DNA of 64,000 bases from Halorussus halophilus (lineage in GTDB: Archaea > Halobacteriota > Halobacteria > Halobacteriales > Haladaptataceae): NCBI RefSeq assembly GCF_008831545.1, contig NZ_CP044523.1, forward strand, positions 248,001-312,000. The letters run 5' to 3'. The position numbers and the translations under genes are program-made. Position 1 is the first letter of the stretch. Each line of letters begins with the position of its first letter. The notes beneath the pieces were generated by a model. It was given only the letters and a program-made list of their open reading frames with translations. It was not told where the DNA came from and did not search any database. Below are positions 1-8,946 of this stretch, one piece after another.

Positions 1-45
1 CTTGTACTTGGTGTCGATATCGGACCGTTCCGGAACTGAACTCAT
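1..45 (-). CDS. pepF: Oligoendopeptidase F (M3 family), N-terminal fragment
   Basis: An ATG on the minus strand opens a frame that runs off the left edge of the window, giving 15 residues (MSSVPERSDIDTKYK). This matches the usual start of haloarchaeal PepF-type M3 zinc oligopeptidases, which begin with a MSSVPxRSDID-like stretch. Only this tip is visible, so the catalytic HExxH motif cannot be checked. It is divergent from the M28 peptidase gene, so two peptidase genes would share one intergenic promoter region. Confidence 0.5.
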   Translation of the reverse strand, partial: MSSVPERSDIDTKYK

Positions 46-63
46 ACCACGGGCTAAGCAGAG

Positions 64-76
64 ACTTACTGTAAGT
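64..76. promoter_or_regulatory. Inverted repeat in the pepF / M28 divergent promoter region
   Basis: ACTTAC-T-GTAAGT is a perfect 6-bp inverted repeat around a single base. It lies 19-31 bp upstream of the minus-strand ATG at 45, where a TATA box or operator is expected for a leaderless transcript. No regulator is known from the sequence. Confidence 0.35.
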
Positions 77-167
77 GTTTGTCATTCGGAACCCGCAAGC
101 AGCGTCCGCTCTGCAGAAAGTAGTACACGCCTGTAGGTTTTTGTCCGTCCGTCACCCACGGACTGCC

Positions 168-1559
168 ATGGACGAGGACACGGATGGGCAGACGAGGAAC
201 GACGCGACTGTCCACGCGAGAAACGACGAAGACGACCACGCGACCAATCTTACTGCGGTCGCGCTCGGCGAAGCGTGGCGCGACGACTACCCGTGGGAGT
301 TTCTCACGCAACTCACCGAAATCGAGAATCGGCTGGGTGGCCACCCCGGCGAGCGACGCGCGGCCGAGTTAGTCGCCGAGGGGTTCGAGCGGGCGGGCGC
401 TCGCGAGGTGACAGTAGACCCGTTCGAGATGCAGCGCTGGACCCGCGGCGACGCGGAACTCGGCGTCACCGACCCCGTCGAGCGGACCTTCGAGACGATT
501 GCGCTCCCCTACTCGCCCGCTGGCGAGGTCCACGGCGAACTCGTAGACGTGGGTCACGGCACGCCCGAGGAGATAGACGAGCAAGACGTAGCCGGAAAAG
601 TCGTCGTAGCTTCCACGACGACGCCGAAGGGGTCGCGGTTCATCCACCGCATGGAGAAGTTCGGCTACGCCGCGGCCGCTGGCGCGGAGGCGTTCGTCTT
701 CCGCAACCACGTCCCCGGGCAACTCCCGCCGACCGGGTCGCTCCGGTTCGACGCGAAAGCCGCGATTCCGGGCGTCGGGGTCAGCAAGGAGACCGGCGAC
801 TGGTTGACCGACTACGCCGAGCGCGGCGCGACGGTTTCGCTCCAAGTCACTGCCGACACCGATCCCGGCACGAGCCACAACACGCACGCGCTCCTCGGCC
901 CGGACACCGAGGAGGAAGTTCTCGTCGTCGGCCACCACGACGCCCACGACATCGCCGAGGGCGCACTGGACAATGGCTGTGGCATCACGACTGTCGTGAC
1001 GGCAGCCCAACTGCTCGCCGAACTCGATTTAGATACGAAAGTCCGCGTCGTCGGCGTCGGATGCGAGGAAATCGGCCTACTCGGTGCGGACGCACTTGCG
1101 AGCGAACTCGACCTCGACACCGTCCGCGCGGTCGTCAACGTCGATGGCGCGGGGCGATTCCGTGACATGCGCGCCCACACCCACGGTTCGGAGACGATGA
1201 AGGAACTCGTTCAAGCGGTCTCCGACCAAGCGAACCAGCCGATTGCCACGAACGAGCAAGTCCACCCCTTCAGTGACCAGTGGCCGTTCCTGAAACGCGG
1301 CGTACCAGTACTCCAACTCCACAGCGAGAGCGGCGAGCGCGGTAGAGGCTGGGGCCACACCCACGCCGACACCCGCGACAAGGTAGACGACCGAAATCTG
1401 CGCGAACACGCGATGCTGACGGCGTTGCTCGTGCAGGAAGTGGCGAGTACTGACGAGATTCCGCGCCAGAGTGCCGAGAACGTCGCGGACAATCTCCGCG
1501 ACGGCGACTTCGAAGAAGGGATGCGAGCGGCCGGAATCTGGCCGGACGCGTGGGCGTAG
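168..1559 (+). CDS. M28 family zinc aminopeptidase
   Basis: This is a 463-residue member of the M28 peptidase family, which are two-zinc exopeptidases that remove N-terminal residues. The expected metal ligands are visible: HHDAHD at 256-261, the DNGCG stretch near 268, the GCEEIG glutamate pair at 300-301, an NVDGAG stretch, and an HTHAD motif at 397-401. A protease-associated (PA)-like insert precedes the catalytic half, at about 110-220. I chose the ATG at 168 because the upstream extension is not acidic and reads like non-coding sequence. There is no signal peptide, so it is probably cytoplasmic. Its stop codon directly abuts the stop of the convergent gene that follows. Confidence 0.85.
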   Translation: MDEDTDGQTRNDATVHARNDEDDHATNLTAVALGEAWRDDYPWEFLTQLTEIENRLGGHPGERRAAELVAEGFERAGAREVTVDPFEMQRWTRGDAELGVTDPVERTFETIALPYSPAGEVHGELVDVGHGTPEEIDEQDVAGKVVVASTTTPKGSRFIHRMEKFGYAAAAGAEAFVFRNHVPGQLPPTGSLRFDAKAAIPGVGVSKETGDWLTDYAERGATVSLQVTADTDPGTSHNTHALLGPDTEEEVLVVGHHDAHDIAEGALDNGCGITTVVTAAQLLAELDLDTKVRVVGVGCEEIGLLGADALASELDLDTVRAVVNVDGAGRFRDMRAHTHGSETMKELVQAVSDQANQPIATNEQVHPFSDQWPFLKRGVPVLQLHSESGERGRGWGHTHADTRDKVDDRNLREHAMLTALLVQEVASTDEIPRQSAENVADNLRDGDFEEGMRAAGIWPDAWA

Positions 1560-1796
1560 CTACGACTTCGAAGGGGTGGATTGGCCTTCGACGGCGTCGT
1601 CGATGAGAATCGAGACCCCGATCAGACCGAGTCTGATGCCGTAGAAGTGGGCCGCCAGCCAAATCGCGGCGAACAGTAACTTACCGATAATTGGCAGTTC
1701 CACGAACAAACTACCGACGAAATTCCCGAGCGCGACGACTACGAAGCCGGAGAGCACCCAGATAGTTGCGTCTGTGAGGGCGTTGTCGGAGACCAT
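1560..1796 (-). CDS. Small membrane protein, function unknown
   Basis: The protein has 78 residues with two or three hydrophobic segments (about 10-30, 33-50 and 50-66) and a short polar C-terminus. I do not recognise a family. I chose the ATG at 1796 over the in-frame GTG at 1811. It lies 42 bp downstream of truA on the same strand and could be co-transcribed with it. Its stop codon is immediately next to the stop of the convergent M28 gene, with no spacer. Confidence 0.6.
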   Translation of the reverse strand: MVSDNALTDATIWVLSGFVVVALGNFVGSLFVELPIIGKLLFAAIWLAAHFYGIRLGLIGVSILIDDAVEGQSTPSKS

Positions 1797-1838
1797 ACGC
1801 CCGCGACTCACGTGGAGGTCGAAAACCTTGTCATCTGG

Positions 1839-2633
1839 CTATTCTATTCGCCGTTCTACTTCACTAGCGACCCGCCCGCGGGTCGCTCGCTCTGCTCGCA
1901 ACAGCTCGAAGACGGCCCGCGCGCTCGCTGCCGCTCGCTCGTCTACCGAGAAGTCCAGTTCCGAATACGCCACGTCTGCCAGCACCAACGGATACGCAGG
2001 CGCAGCGGCGATGCCTTCCGGGCCGTCGATTGGCTCTGGTCCCAGCACGCGCTCGACTTTCGCCACGTCCGAGTCGCCGGTTGCAACTGCCTGCACGAGC
2101 GAGACGATTCGTCGGACCATCCCACGGACGAACCCGCCCGCTCGGAGACGGAAGACGAGGTAGCCGTCCTCACGCCGAACCTCGCCGCGGAGTTCTCGAA
2201 TAGTGTTTTGCTCGTCCGTAGTGAGATTGTGGAAGTCGTTCTCGCCGCGGAGTACGTCGAGTGCGGCCCGCGCTCGTTCGAGGTCCGCGTCCGGCGCGTA
2301 GCAGTGATAGACGTACTCCCGGTACTCTGCGTGATGGGTCGCGTGGAAGTGGTCCGGGGCGTCAGCGCTCGCCCACGCTCGAATGGACCCCGGTAGCTCG
2401 CTGTTGAACGCGGCCGGAGTCAGCCAGTCGGGGCACTCGAACGCGACAGTTTGTCCGACTGCGGAAACACCCGCGTCCGTCCGCCCCGCCGCGGCGTAGC
2501 CCGTTGGCTTCTCGTCGGCGACGCCCAAGTTCTGCAGTGCCGAAAAAATCCGCCCCTCTACGGTCGGCACGTCTGGCTGGCGCTGGAAGCCATGGAACGG
2601 GCGGCCGTCGTACGCGATCCGGAACGCTCGCAT
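1839..2633 (-). CDS. truA: tRNA pseudouridine(38-40) synthase TruA
   Basis: The 264-residue protein isomerises uridines in the tRNA anticodon arm (positions 38-40) to pseudouridine. The N-terminus (MRAFRIAYDGRPFHGFQRQP) and the catalytic aspartate motif GRTDAGVSA, near residue 55, are characteristic of TruA. Length fits the archaeal family. The ATG at 2633 is preceded by a TATA-like AGTATTTAAC on the opposite strand, about 26 bp away, which suggests a leaderless transcript and supports this start over longer in-frame alternatives. Confidence 0.93.
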   Translation of the reverse strand: MRAFRIAYDGRPFHGFQRQPDVPTVEGRIFSALQNLGVADEKPTGYAAAGRTDAGVSAVGQTVAFECPDWLTPAAFNSELPGSIRAWASADAPDHFHATHHAEYREYVYHCYAPDADLERARAALDVLRGENDFHNLTTDEQNTIRELRGEVRREDGYLVFRLRAGGFVRGMVRRIVSLVQAVATGDSDVAKVERVLGPEPIDGPEGIAAAPAYPLVLADVAYSELDFSVDERAAASARAVFELLRAERATRGRVASEVERRIE

Positions 2634-2654
2634 TGTTCGGTGATTGACGGTGAT

Positions 2655-2664
2655 AGTATTTAAC
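2655..2664 (-). promoter_or_regulatory. TATA-like box of truA
   Basis: GTTAAATACT, read on the minus strand, is centred about 26 bp before the truA ATG. That spacing is typical of haloarchaeal leaderless promoters. Confidence 0.5.
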
Positions 2665-2734
2665 GCCGGGCAAACGACCGAGCGAGAGTTTATCCGAGAA
2701 GAGGGGACCAACACCGACCGTGACCTGACCGACG

Positions 2735-2777
2735 AACGCGAAACGGTCCGCGGGTGTACGGTACCCCGTTTCGCGTT
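2735..2777. terminator. Long hairpin between truA and the SHOCT gene
   Basis: AACGCGAAACGG (2735-2746) and CCGTTTCGCGTT (2766-2777) form a perfect 12-bp stem with a 19-nt loop. It lies 88 bp downstream of the SHOCT gene stop (minus strand) and upstream of the truA promoter, so a terminator or processing element for the SHOCT transcript is the simplest reading. No long U-tract follows. Confidence 0.4.
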
Positions 2778-2864
2778 GCCCTCGTCTCGCGGGTTTGCGT
2801 CCGTTCGACGAATCGAGGCCTTCGCTGAGTGAATGTCTCGCTCGTACCGTCTGCTTGCCCTTCG

Positions 2865-3263
2865 TTACGTCTCGAACTCTTCGTAGCTTCGTTCTCGATT
2901 GCTCTCGGGCACTTCCATGCCCTCAGTTTCGAGCAGTCGCTCCAGACGCCGCTCGAACTCGTCCTCACTCAACTCGCCGCGGGCGTAGCGAGACCGTAAC
3001 TCTTCGAGGGGGTCGTCTTGGGTCGTGTTGGCCGACTGCTGTTCGACCGCCGTTCCCTTGCTTGCGTACTCTTCTTCGACCATCGGGAGCGAGTCGCCGA
3101 GAATTGCGACCAGCGGAACGAGGATGAACATACCGATTACGAAGATAATCGGGACGAGGCTCCCGAATCCCAGAACCGCCGCCAGCGCCGTCAGACCGAA
3201 CGACAGAACTGCGAGGACCGCGACCAACGTCCCGTGTTCGATCTGTACCGAACTCTCCTGCAT
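2865..3263 (-). CDS. SHOCT-domain membrane protein
   Basis: This 132-residue protein has two hydrophobic helices (about 10-32 and 35-58), an acidic linker, then a C-terminal SHOCT motif (DPLEELRSRYARGELSEDEF) at about 85-113. SHOCT is a short C-terminal oligomerisation-type domain common on haloarchaeal membrane proteins. The ATG at 3263 is preferred to the upstream in-frame TTG at 3290. The molecular role is unknown. Confidence 0.75.
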   Translation of the reverse strand: MQESSVQIEHGTLVAVLAVLSFGLTALAAVLGFGSLVPIIFVIGMFILVPLVAILGDSLPMVEEEYASKGTAVEQQSANTTQDDPLEELRSRYARGELSEDEFERRLERLLETEGMEVPESNRERSYEEFET

Positions 3264-3317
3264 GCCAGCGCGTTTGAGAGCGGTTGTCAAAAAGGTTAAA
3301 CTGCGGGCGGCGTGCGA

Positions 3318-4625
3318 CTACTCGAAGTCTTCGTAGGTCGGCCGCTGCTCGTCTTCCGGCGGGAAGTCGTCTACCGGCACTTGCGTCTGGTCGCCGGAGT
3401 CCATGTCCTTGACCGTTACGTTGCCGTCTGCGAGGTCCTGCTCGCCGACGATGACGACCGTCTCGGCGTTGATAGAGTCCGCATAGTCGAGTTGGCCGCC
3501 GAAGCTTCGACCGGACACGTCGGTCTCCACGACGAAGTCGCGTTCTCGAAGCTCGCGCGTTATCTCGGCCGCCACGTCGCGCGTGTCGCCGATTTGCAGG
3601 ACGTAGTAGTCCGTCGAGAGTGCTTCTTCTGGCCAGACGCCAGCGCGCTTGCAGAGGAGCGTCAGCGTGGCGTCACCGACTGCGTAGCCGACTGCTGGCG
3701 TCGGTTGGCCGCCGTAGTCTTCGATGAGGTCGTCGTAGCGACCGCCGCCGAAGATCGAACGACTCACGTCGCCCGTCGCGTCGAAGCACTCGAAGACGAT
3801 ACCGGTGTAGTAGTCCAGTCCGCGAGCGGTGTCCAACGAGAGCGTGCAGTACTCGCGGACGCCGAAGTCTGTGGCGGCTTCCAAGACGGCCGTGAGATTC
3901 TCGACAGACTGCTCGACCCGCTCGGTTTCGGCGAACGTCACGAGTTCGTCCAAGTTCTCTTCGGCGGTGTCGAGGAGTCCATCGAAGGTCTCTGCCTGCT
4001 CGTGGGAGAGTCCGGCGTCGGTCAGCAGACCGTAGAACTCCGCTTGTTCTATCTTCTGGTTCTTGTCCACGGCGCGAATCGCGGCTTCCGTGTCTACGTC
4101 GGCGTCGAACGCTTCGAGTAGTCCACCCAGAATGTCGCGGTGACTCACGCGGAACTCGAAGTCGTCGCTCGTCAGTCCGAGGTTCGTCAGCGAGGAGGCC
4201 GCACACGCGAGCAGTTCGGCGTCTGCTTCCGGTTCGGAAGAGCCGAAGATGTCCACGTTCGTCTGGTAGAACTCGCGGCGACGGCCGCTCTGTGGTTCCT
4301 CGTAGCGCCAGAACGGCCGCGTCGAGAACCACTTGATGGGCTTGCTGAGTTCCTGTTGCTTGGCGACGACCATCCGGGCGACGGTCGGTGTCAACTCGGG
4401 CGTCAGTGTGACGTGGCGGCCGCCTTGGTCCTCGAAGGCGTACAGTTCGTCTACGATTTCTGCGCCGCTCTTGTCTGTCCACAGGTCTACGCGCTCCAGT
4501 GCTGGCGTGCCGATTTCTCGAAAGCCGTAGCGCCGAGCGGTGTCTTCGAGAGTATCGAACATCTCTCGCCGAGAGCCCATCTCGGCTGGGTAGAAGTCTC
4601 GAAAGCCCTTGATGCGGTCGTACAT
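3318..4625 (-). CDS. hisS: Histidyl-tRNA synthetase
   Basis: At 435 residues this is a complete class II aminoacyl-tRNA synthetase charging tRNA-His. The start (MYDRIKGFRDFYPAEM) and motif 2-type sequence (FRYEEPQSGRRREF in variant form) are visible. The histidine-specific LDTARGLDYYTGIVFE and GGGRYDDLI motifs are present near 260-300, and a C-terminal anticodon-binding domain occupies about 335-425. It is monocistronic, with a 360-bp non-coding region upstream. Confidence 0.96.
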   Translation of the reverse strand: MYDRIKGFRDFYPAEMGSRREMFDTLEDTARRYGFREIGTPALERVDLWTDKSGAEIVDELYAFEDQGGRHVTLTPELTPTVARMVVAKQQELSKPIKWFSTRPFWRYEEPQSGRRREFYQTNVDIFGSSEPEADAELLACAASSLTNLGLTSDDFEFRVSHRDILGGLLEAFDADVDTEAAIRAVDKNQKIEQAEFYGLLTDAGLSHEQAETFDGLLDTAEENLDELVTFAETERVEQSVENLTAVLEAATDFGVREYCTLSLDTARGLDYYTGIVFECFDATGDVSRSIFGGGRYDDLIEDYGGQPTPAVGYAVGDATLTLLCKRAGVWPEEALSTDYYVLQIGDTRDVAAEITRELRERDFVVETDVSGRSFGGQLDYADSINAETVVIVGEQDLADGNVTVKDMDSGDQTQVPVDDFPPEDEQRPTYEDFE

Positions 4626-4986
4626 GTGGCCAGTTTGGGCGAGCGCGCGCTTGAAAGCTTCCGTTCGGGCTTTGGGTACTGTCTGGATTATTTGATTCGT
4701 CGGGTTCGGATGTCATTTTGGATAGCACTGCTTCGAAAGCTCCTGCACACCCGCTAGAAGTTGCAGACGACACATCGGATACGATCACTTCGAAAGCCCC
4801 CGAGTGGTGGACTCGCGCGGAACACTCTGCGCGCCTCGGCTTCGCCTGCGGTGCTTGAGGCTCCGGGCTTCGTCCACCACTCGGCCCCTTTCATTCCCAC
4901 CCGTCGTTTGGTCGGCCGGGCGTTTCCGGTGGTTGGGTTCACCTGCTGTTTCCGGTGGAAGTGCCACCGAGCGTTTTGGAGGGTTC
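4626..4986. other. Intergenic region holding repeat family R2, copy A
   Basis: This 361-bp gap has no convincing gene. Near hisS it holds two copies of CTTCGAAAGC (about 4732 and 4788). The second half, from 4788 to about 4932, is copy A of the two-copy repeat described separately. Confidence 0.6.
4788..4932 (-). repeat. Dispersed structured repeat R2, copy A
   Basis: Read on the minus strand the element has a block GGGAATGAAAGGGGCC (4883-4898). Next to it is one arm of a perfect 12-bp inverted repeat, 4872-4883 pairing with 4801-4812. About 60 bp of GC-rich loop separates the arms, and a GGGGCTTTCGAAG end lies at 4788-4800. On the plus strand the 16-bp block is followed 31 bp later by GGCCGGGCGTTTCCGGTGG (4914-4932). 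Copy B at 48.7 kb has the same layout with different arm sequence, so the arms have co-varied. No reading frame is conserved. Confidence 0.65.
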
Positions 4987-6201
4987 TCACGCAGTCGCGA
5001 CTCTAACCGAGACGTTGCCCTCGCTCCCCGAAACTCGCGTCTGCTCGACGATTCGCTCGCTCCCGATTACCACGACAACCGTCTCGTTGCTGACTCGCTG
5101 GAGTCCGAACTGCTCGCCGTCTGTCTGCCAGCGGTTCTCGCCGATGCGCTCGCTGCGGGCGTCCATGTAGTCTGCGAACGCTCGTTGGAACTCGGTCGCG
5201 TTCTGTTGGTCGTCCCACCGGAGTGCCCAGACGAAGTTGCGCTGGTCGGATTCGTTCGCGCCGTGGTTCCAGAGCGTGACCATGCGGTCGTTGCCCCAGC
5301 CTTCGGCGGCAGTCGCGGCCCGCGATTCGGAGAGGTCTCCGCCGAGTACGTCGCGGACGAACAGTTCGCCGGTCGTGTCAGTCTGGCCTGCGCTTACGGT
5401 TTCGGTCTCCCGTACCGAGACGCGCAGGGTCGCCGGAGGTTCATTCTCTGGGCCGTAGTTGTGTATCAGCTGTTCGGTCGTCTCCGGCGGGTTGCGGTAG
5501 ACTGCGGTCAGATTCGCGGGGGAGTCGAGTCGCTTCTCGAAGTACCTGCCACCGAACAGATACGGCCCGCGGACGTACCGACCGAGCGCGGAGCCAGCGC
5601 GATAGTCACCTCGCATCTCCTCTATTTGTCCCGGCCCTGTGAGGTAGCGTTCGCCGTAGGTGTCGGCGACGTACACCGCGCTCCCTTCGACCATCGCTCG
5701 GGAGACCGCCGCGGAGTCTGTCGTTCCACCTCGTAAGTCCATCGCATCTCGGTAGCGCTCGCTGGTGAGCGTCACCGCGTGGGCGTACTCGTGGGCGAGG
5801 ATGGCTTCTAACTCCGGGAGATTCTGCGCGCCTGCTGGCACGCCGTCGTGGAGGATGACCGTGACTCGGTGTGCGCCCTGCCCGTAGTAGGCCGCGGGCG
5901 CACCCTCCTTCGAGTCGTCGGCGTCGAGGAGCAACCGATGGAACGGTCCGGCCCGCCCGCCGAGATAACTGACTTGGTTTCCACTGGCGCTCGTCGTCTG
6001 CAACGAGGGCTGTGAGACGTTGCTGTCTAACAGCGTCGCTACTCGGTCGTAGATACGGCTCTCGTTCGTCGGCAGCGAGTCCGGCCCTTCGTCCGGCGTC
6101 CGTGTTTGGAGCGTGGAGTTCTCCGTAGTCGGACCGGCCATCGGGGCCGTACAGCCCGAAAGCACGAGTAGACCCGCGAACAGGACGACGACGCGACGCA
6201 T
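4987..6201 (-). CDS. Surface lipoprotein with HExxH motif (Hvo_1808-like)
   Basis: A 404-residue exported protein with a hydrophobic leader ending in a lipobox-like LSGC at 14-17, so it is probably lipid-anchored on the cell surface. LAHEYAHAV places H137, E138 and H141 as a gluzincin-type zinc site, suggesting metallopeptidase activity. The remainder is acidic and Ser/Thr-rich at the N-terminus. It resembles what is annotated in haloarchaea as Hvo_1808 family surface protein. The substrate is unknown. It sits 39 bp beyond the end of the PP-loop gene, same strand. Confidence 0.65.
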   Translation of the reverse strand: MRRVVVLFAGLLVLSGCTAPMAGPTTENSTLQTRTPDEGPDSLPTNESRIYDRVATLLDSNVSQPSLQTTSASGNQVSYLGGRAGPFHRLLLDADDSKEGAPAAYYGQGAHRVTVILHDGVPAGAQNLPELEAILAHEYAHAVTLTSERYRDAMDLRGGTTDSAAVSRAMVEGSAVYVADTYGERYLTGPGQIEEMRGDYRAGSALGRYVRGPYLFGGRYFEKRLDSPANLTAVYRNPPETTEQLIHNYGPENEPPATLRVSVRETETVSAGQTDTTGELFVRDVLGGDLSESRAATAAEGWGNDRMVTLWNHGANESDQRNFVWALRWDDQQNATEFQRAFADYMDARSERIGENRWQTDGEQFGLQRVSNETVVVVIGSERIVEQTRVSGSEGNVSVRVATA

Positions 6202-6240
6202 GCGCCGATAGAGGAGTGGTCCGGTAAAAGTGTCTGTGGA

Positions 6241-6831
6241 TTAATTCAATCCTGTCACGTACGTCTGCGTGTGGTCCGGGAACACGTCCGCGACTGCCTC
6301 TTCGCCGTGTTCGCGGCGCAGAATCGCCCGGAGCTCGTCTTCGTAGTCGGCCTTCGGTATCTCTTCGCTCGGCCCCGTAGTGACCGAGAGCGTCTGTTCG
6401 ACGACTCTATCGACCGCGCCGCGGCCGAATCCCGAGAGCGGGACGATGTAATCGACGTCGTGGCGGTCCTCCAGACTCTGGGCCTGCGCCCGAGAGATGG
6501 AGGGTACCCGGTCGTCCCGGCGCGTGCCGTCCGCAATCGCGTCGAAGTCCATCTCTGCGACCATCTCTAGGGCGTGCTGGTGGACGTGTTGGATCCCGTT
6601 TCGCGGGTAGCCGTCTTCGACCATTTCGGCGACGGCTTCCTCGGCGACCGCGGTCTCCAACTCGACGGTCTCGAAGTCGAATCCCGTCTTCTCCGCCGTC
6701 TCGCGGGCGTACTCCCACGCGTCGGTGACCCCGAAGCTAGCGGTGACGAGCGTGACTTCGTAGAAGTCGTCGAGCAGGAGGGCGGCCAGCGTCGAGTCTT
6801 TCCCGCCGCTGTAGAGGAGTCCCAGTTCCAT
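6241..6831 (-). CDS. PP-loop ATP pyrophosphatase-type protein
   Basis: The 196-residue protein opens with a PP-loop signature SGGKDS at residues 8-13, the adenylating ATP-pyrophosphatase fold seen in tRNA-modifying and asparagine-synthase-like enzymes. A later DGTRRDDRVPSIS stretch is also family-like. The substrate is not evident, and no zinc or rhodanese domain is attached. It is separated by one base from the upstream PDCD5 gene, so the two are almost certainly co-transcribed. Confidence 0.75.
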   Translation of the reverse strand: MELGLLYSGGKDSTLAALLLDDFYEVTLVTASFGVTDAWEYARETAEKTGFDFETVELETAVAEEAVAEMVEDGYPRNGIQHVHQHALEMVAEMDFDAIADGTRRDDRVPSISRAQAQSLEDRHDVDYIVPLSGFGRGAVDRVVEQTLSVTTGPSEEIPKADYEDELRAILRREHGEEAVADVFPDHTQTYVTGLN

Positions 6832-6832
6832 C

Positions 6833-7174
6833 TCAGCGACGGCGGATGTTGAAGCTCTTCGAATCGGGCTTCAGTTCGCGGAGGAGTTCCTTCATCTTCT
6901 CTTCGTCTATCTTGCCGTTGACGCGGCCACTCTGGGCGACGGCGAGGACTTGCTGTTCGACCTTCTCGGCGAAGTCCGGCTTGCTCATGCGCACCGAGTT
7001 GAGTCGCTTGCGCGCGCCGTCGGTGAGGTACTGACGAAGCATCGCCTGCTTCTGGGCGTCGGCTTGCTGTTGGGCGGCCTCTTGGGCCTCTTGCTGTTCG
7101 CCTTGCTCCTGCATCTCCTGCATCTTCTGCTTGCGAAGTTCTTCGAGTCGTTCGTCGTCGGGGCTGTCGGACAT
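6833..7174 (-). CDS. PDCD5/TFAR19-family DNA-binding protein
   Basis: A 113-residue protein with a long Gln/Glu-rich N-terminal helix, a compact helical core ([21 protein letters not shown] at about 46-66, shown here as a landmark of the family) and a basic C-terminus. Archaeal PDCD5 homologues bind DNA and are usually encoded close to ribosomal protein S19e, as here, where only a DsbA-like gene intervenes. It is directly followed by the PP-loop gene. Confidence 0.9.
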   Translation of the reverse strand: MSDSPDDERLEELRKQKMQEMQEQGEQQEAQEAAQQQADAQKQAMLRQYLTDGARKRLNSVRMSKPDFAEKVEQQVLAVAQSGRVNGKIDEEKMKELLRELKPDSKSFNIRRR

Positions 7175-7251
7175 CCTTACTGGGTCGTTTGACGCGCAGG
7201 ACCAAAAACGATTACGGAGGAAACGGCGGCAACAGAACAGTCGCGCCGTGC

Positions 7252-8190
7252 TCAGAACAGCGAGCCGAACGCCTCGTACTCGACGTTTCCTTCGAGGCGG
7301 TCTACGAGCGTGGCCCCGTCGAACAGGAAGAAGGTTGGTGTTCCGCTGACGCTCGCTTGCTTGCGGTTTTTCAGGTCGGCTTGGAGAGTCGGCTTGTACG
7401 CGCCCTCCGCCATGTCCTCGACCACGGCGTCGGGGTTCACACTCGTATTCGCTCGCAGCAGCGATTCGATTCGGTCGTAGACGTTCTCCATCGTGAACGA
7501 CGACTGCTCTTCGTAGACGTGATGCCGGAGCGGCCAGTACATCTCCGGGTTCCGATCGTACGTCGATTCGAGGCCGGTGGTCGCCGGATACGTCCAGTTG
7601 TCTACGTGGGGGTAGTCCCGGACGACGAAGGTCACGTCGCCGGAGACGATGCGCTTCGAGCGGAGTTTCTGGAACGCACCGAACTCGAAGTCTCTACACA
7701 CCGAACAGGACATGTCCTGATACATCACGACGACCTTGCCGGTCTGACTGGGCGGGTCGCCGAGATACGGTTGGCGGCCGAGTCCCGACGCCGACGCGTG
7801 ATTCGCAGTGAAGCTGAACTGCGGCTTGCGGCGTTTTCCACTGGTCGTCGTGGTCGTGGTCGGTTGGCTGGTCGTCTGGGTCTCGGTCGTCGTTCCTGCG
7901 TCGGTCGTCGTTTCGGTCCCTGCCGTCGTTTGGGTCTCGGTCGAACTCGTCGCTGTCTCCGCGTTCGTCGTCTGGGTCGCCTCTGTCGTCGCTCCATCTG
8001 TACTAGTGGTCTTCCGAGTGCTCGTCGTTCCGCGCGTGGTCCCGATGCTCCCCACCGTCGTCCCCGACGTTCCTCCGGTCGTCGTCGAGTCCGCGCCATC
8101 ATCGCCGGAACACCCGGCGAGCAGGACGCTCGCGCTCGCAGTCGCGGCGAGAAACGCTCGCCGGTCAAATCGCTCGTTGTCGTTGGTCAT
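7252..8190 (-). CDS. Tat-exported DsbA-like thioredoxin-fold lipoprotein
   Basis: The 312-residue protein starts with a twin-arginine leader (DRRAFLA) and a lipobox-like LLAGC ending at residue 27. A roughly 90-residue Thr-rich linker follows, probably O-glycosylated or simply a spacer, then a DsbA-type thioredoxin domain from about 150. The redox motif is CSVC (C162, C165), followed by DFEFG. The role is probably oxidation or reduction of disulfides in cell-surface proteins. I chose the ATG at 8190 because it places the Tat motif correctly; an in-frame GTG lies two codons upstream. Confidence 0.85.
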   Translation of the reverse strand: MTNDNERFDRRAFLAATASASVLLAGCSGDDGADSTTTGGTSGTTVGSIGTTRGTTSTRKTTSTDGATTEATQTTNAETATSSTETQTTAGTETTTDAGTTTETQTTSQPTTTTTTSGKRRKPQFSFTANHASASGLGRQPYLGDPPSQTGKVVVMYQDMSCSVCRDFEFGAFQKLRSKRIVSGDVTFVVRDYPHVDNWTYPATTGLESTYDRNPEMYWPLRHHVYEEQSSFTMENVYDRIESLLRANTSVNPDAVVEDMAEGAYKPTLQADLKNRKQASVSGTPTFFLFDGATLVDRLEGNVEYEAFGSLF

Positions 8191-8414
8191 ACTCACTCGC
8201 CGATAGGCAGTTACACCGCTTTACTATCCGCAGGATAAGCGGCTGAACAGTGGCAAATTGAACGAAACTCAGGAGAATAAACGATGGATGGTAAGGAAGA
8301 ACCTACCCGTCGCTACGAACGCTGTGAACGACGGACGAAAAACACCGCCCGCGTCGAATCAGTTCGTTCTGTGTCGAACGAAGTCGTACTGGTCGAATCG
8401 CGTCGAGCGCGTAC

Positions 8415-8870
8415 TTACGCGTAGCGTTCGAGTTCCGGACGGTCGAGGTCTTCCATAACCTCGCCCGCGGTATCGTCGAGGAGGCTGCGACCCTCGGCGG
8501 TCACGCGGCGGCCTTCGCCTTCGCCGATTTCGATGAGGTCCTCGTCTTCGAGTTGCTGGAGGATAGTGCGGATGACGTTTCGACTGCCGTCCTTACGGTG
8601 TTCCGGCGCGACGACGTAGCGGTTCGTGCCGCCCTTCTTGCCGCCGTACTCGGTGGCGAGTCGCTCGACGCCGATGGGGCCGTTGTCGGCGACTTTGCGC
8701 AGGAGGCTGGCACCGCGAATCGCCCAGAAGTTCTCCTGCTCCGGTGGGAGTTCGCGCTGGGAACCGGTCTTGGCGAACTGGGCCCAGTCTGGTTGTTCGA
8801 GTCGGTCCTCTAGCTTCGCGGCGACCGCTTCGATGAGGTCGTCCGCGGGAACGTCGTAGAGCGTCGTCAT
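8415..8870 (-). CDS. rps19e: 30S ribosomal protein S19e
   Basis: A complete 151-residue S19e, an archaeal/eukaryotic small-subunit protein with a winged-helix fold. Landmarks include the DWAQFAKTG and WAIRGASLLRKVA stretches and GGKKGGTNRY. The ATG at 8870 gives the family N-terminus (MTTLYDVPAD). It is the first gene of the minus-strand S19e - DsbA-like - PDCD5 - PP-loop run. Confidence 0.95.
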   Translation of the reverse strand: MTTLYDVPADDLIEAVAAKLEDRLEQPDWAQFAKTGSQRELPPEQENFWAIRGASLLRKVADNGPIGVERLATEYGGKKGGTNRYVVAPEHRKDGSRNVIRTILQQLEDEDLIEIGEGEGRRVTAEGRSLLDDTAGEVMEDLDRPELERYA

Positions 8871-8946
8871 ACCCACGATTTCCGTTCCGCGGCGTTTAAA
8901 GCCATCGTTACAATCCCGTCTCTGGCTTGGGAATTGCTCTCGTCCA

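Noticed and set aside
7800-8100. Repetitive ACC/GTC-rich DNA in the DsbA-like gene, considered as a repeat array
   Set aside because: It encodes the Thr-rich linker of the lipoprotein; there is no spacer/repeat regularity of a CRISPR or tandem-repeat locus.
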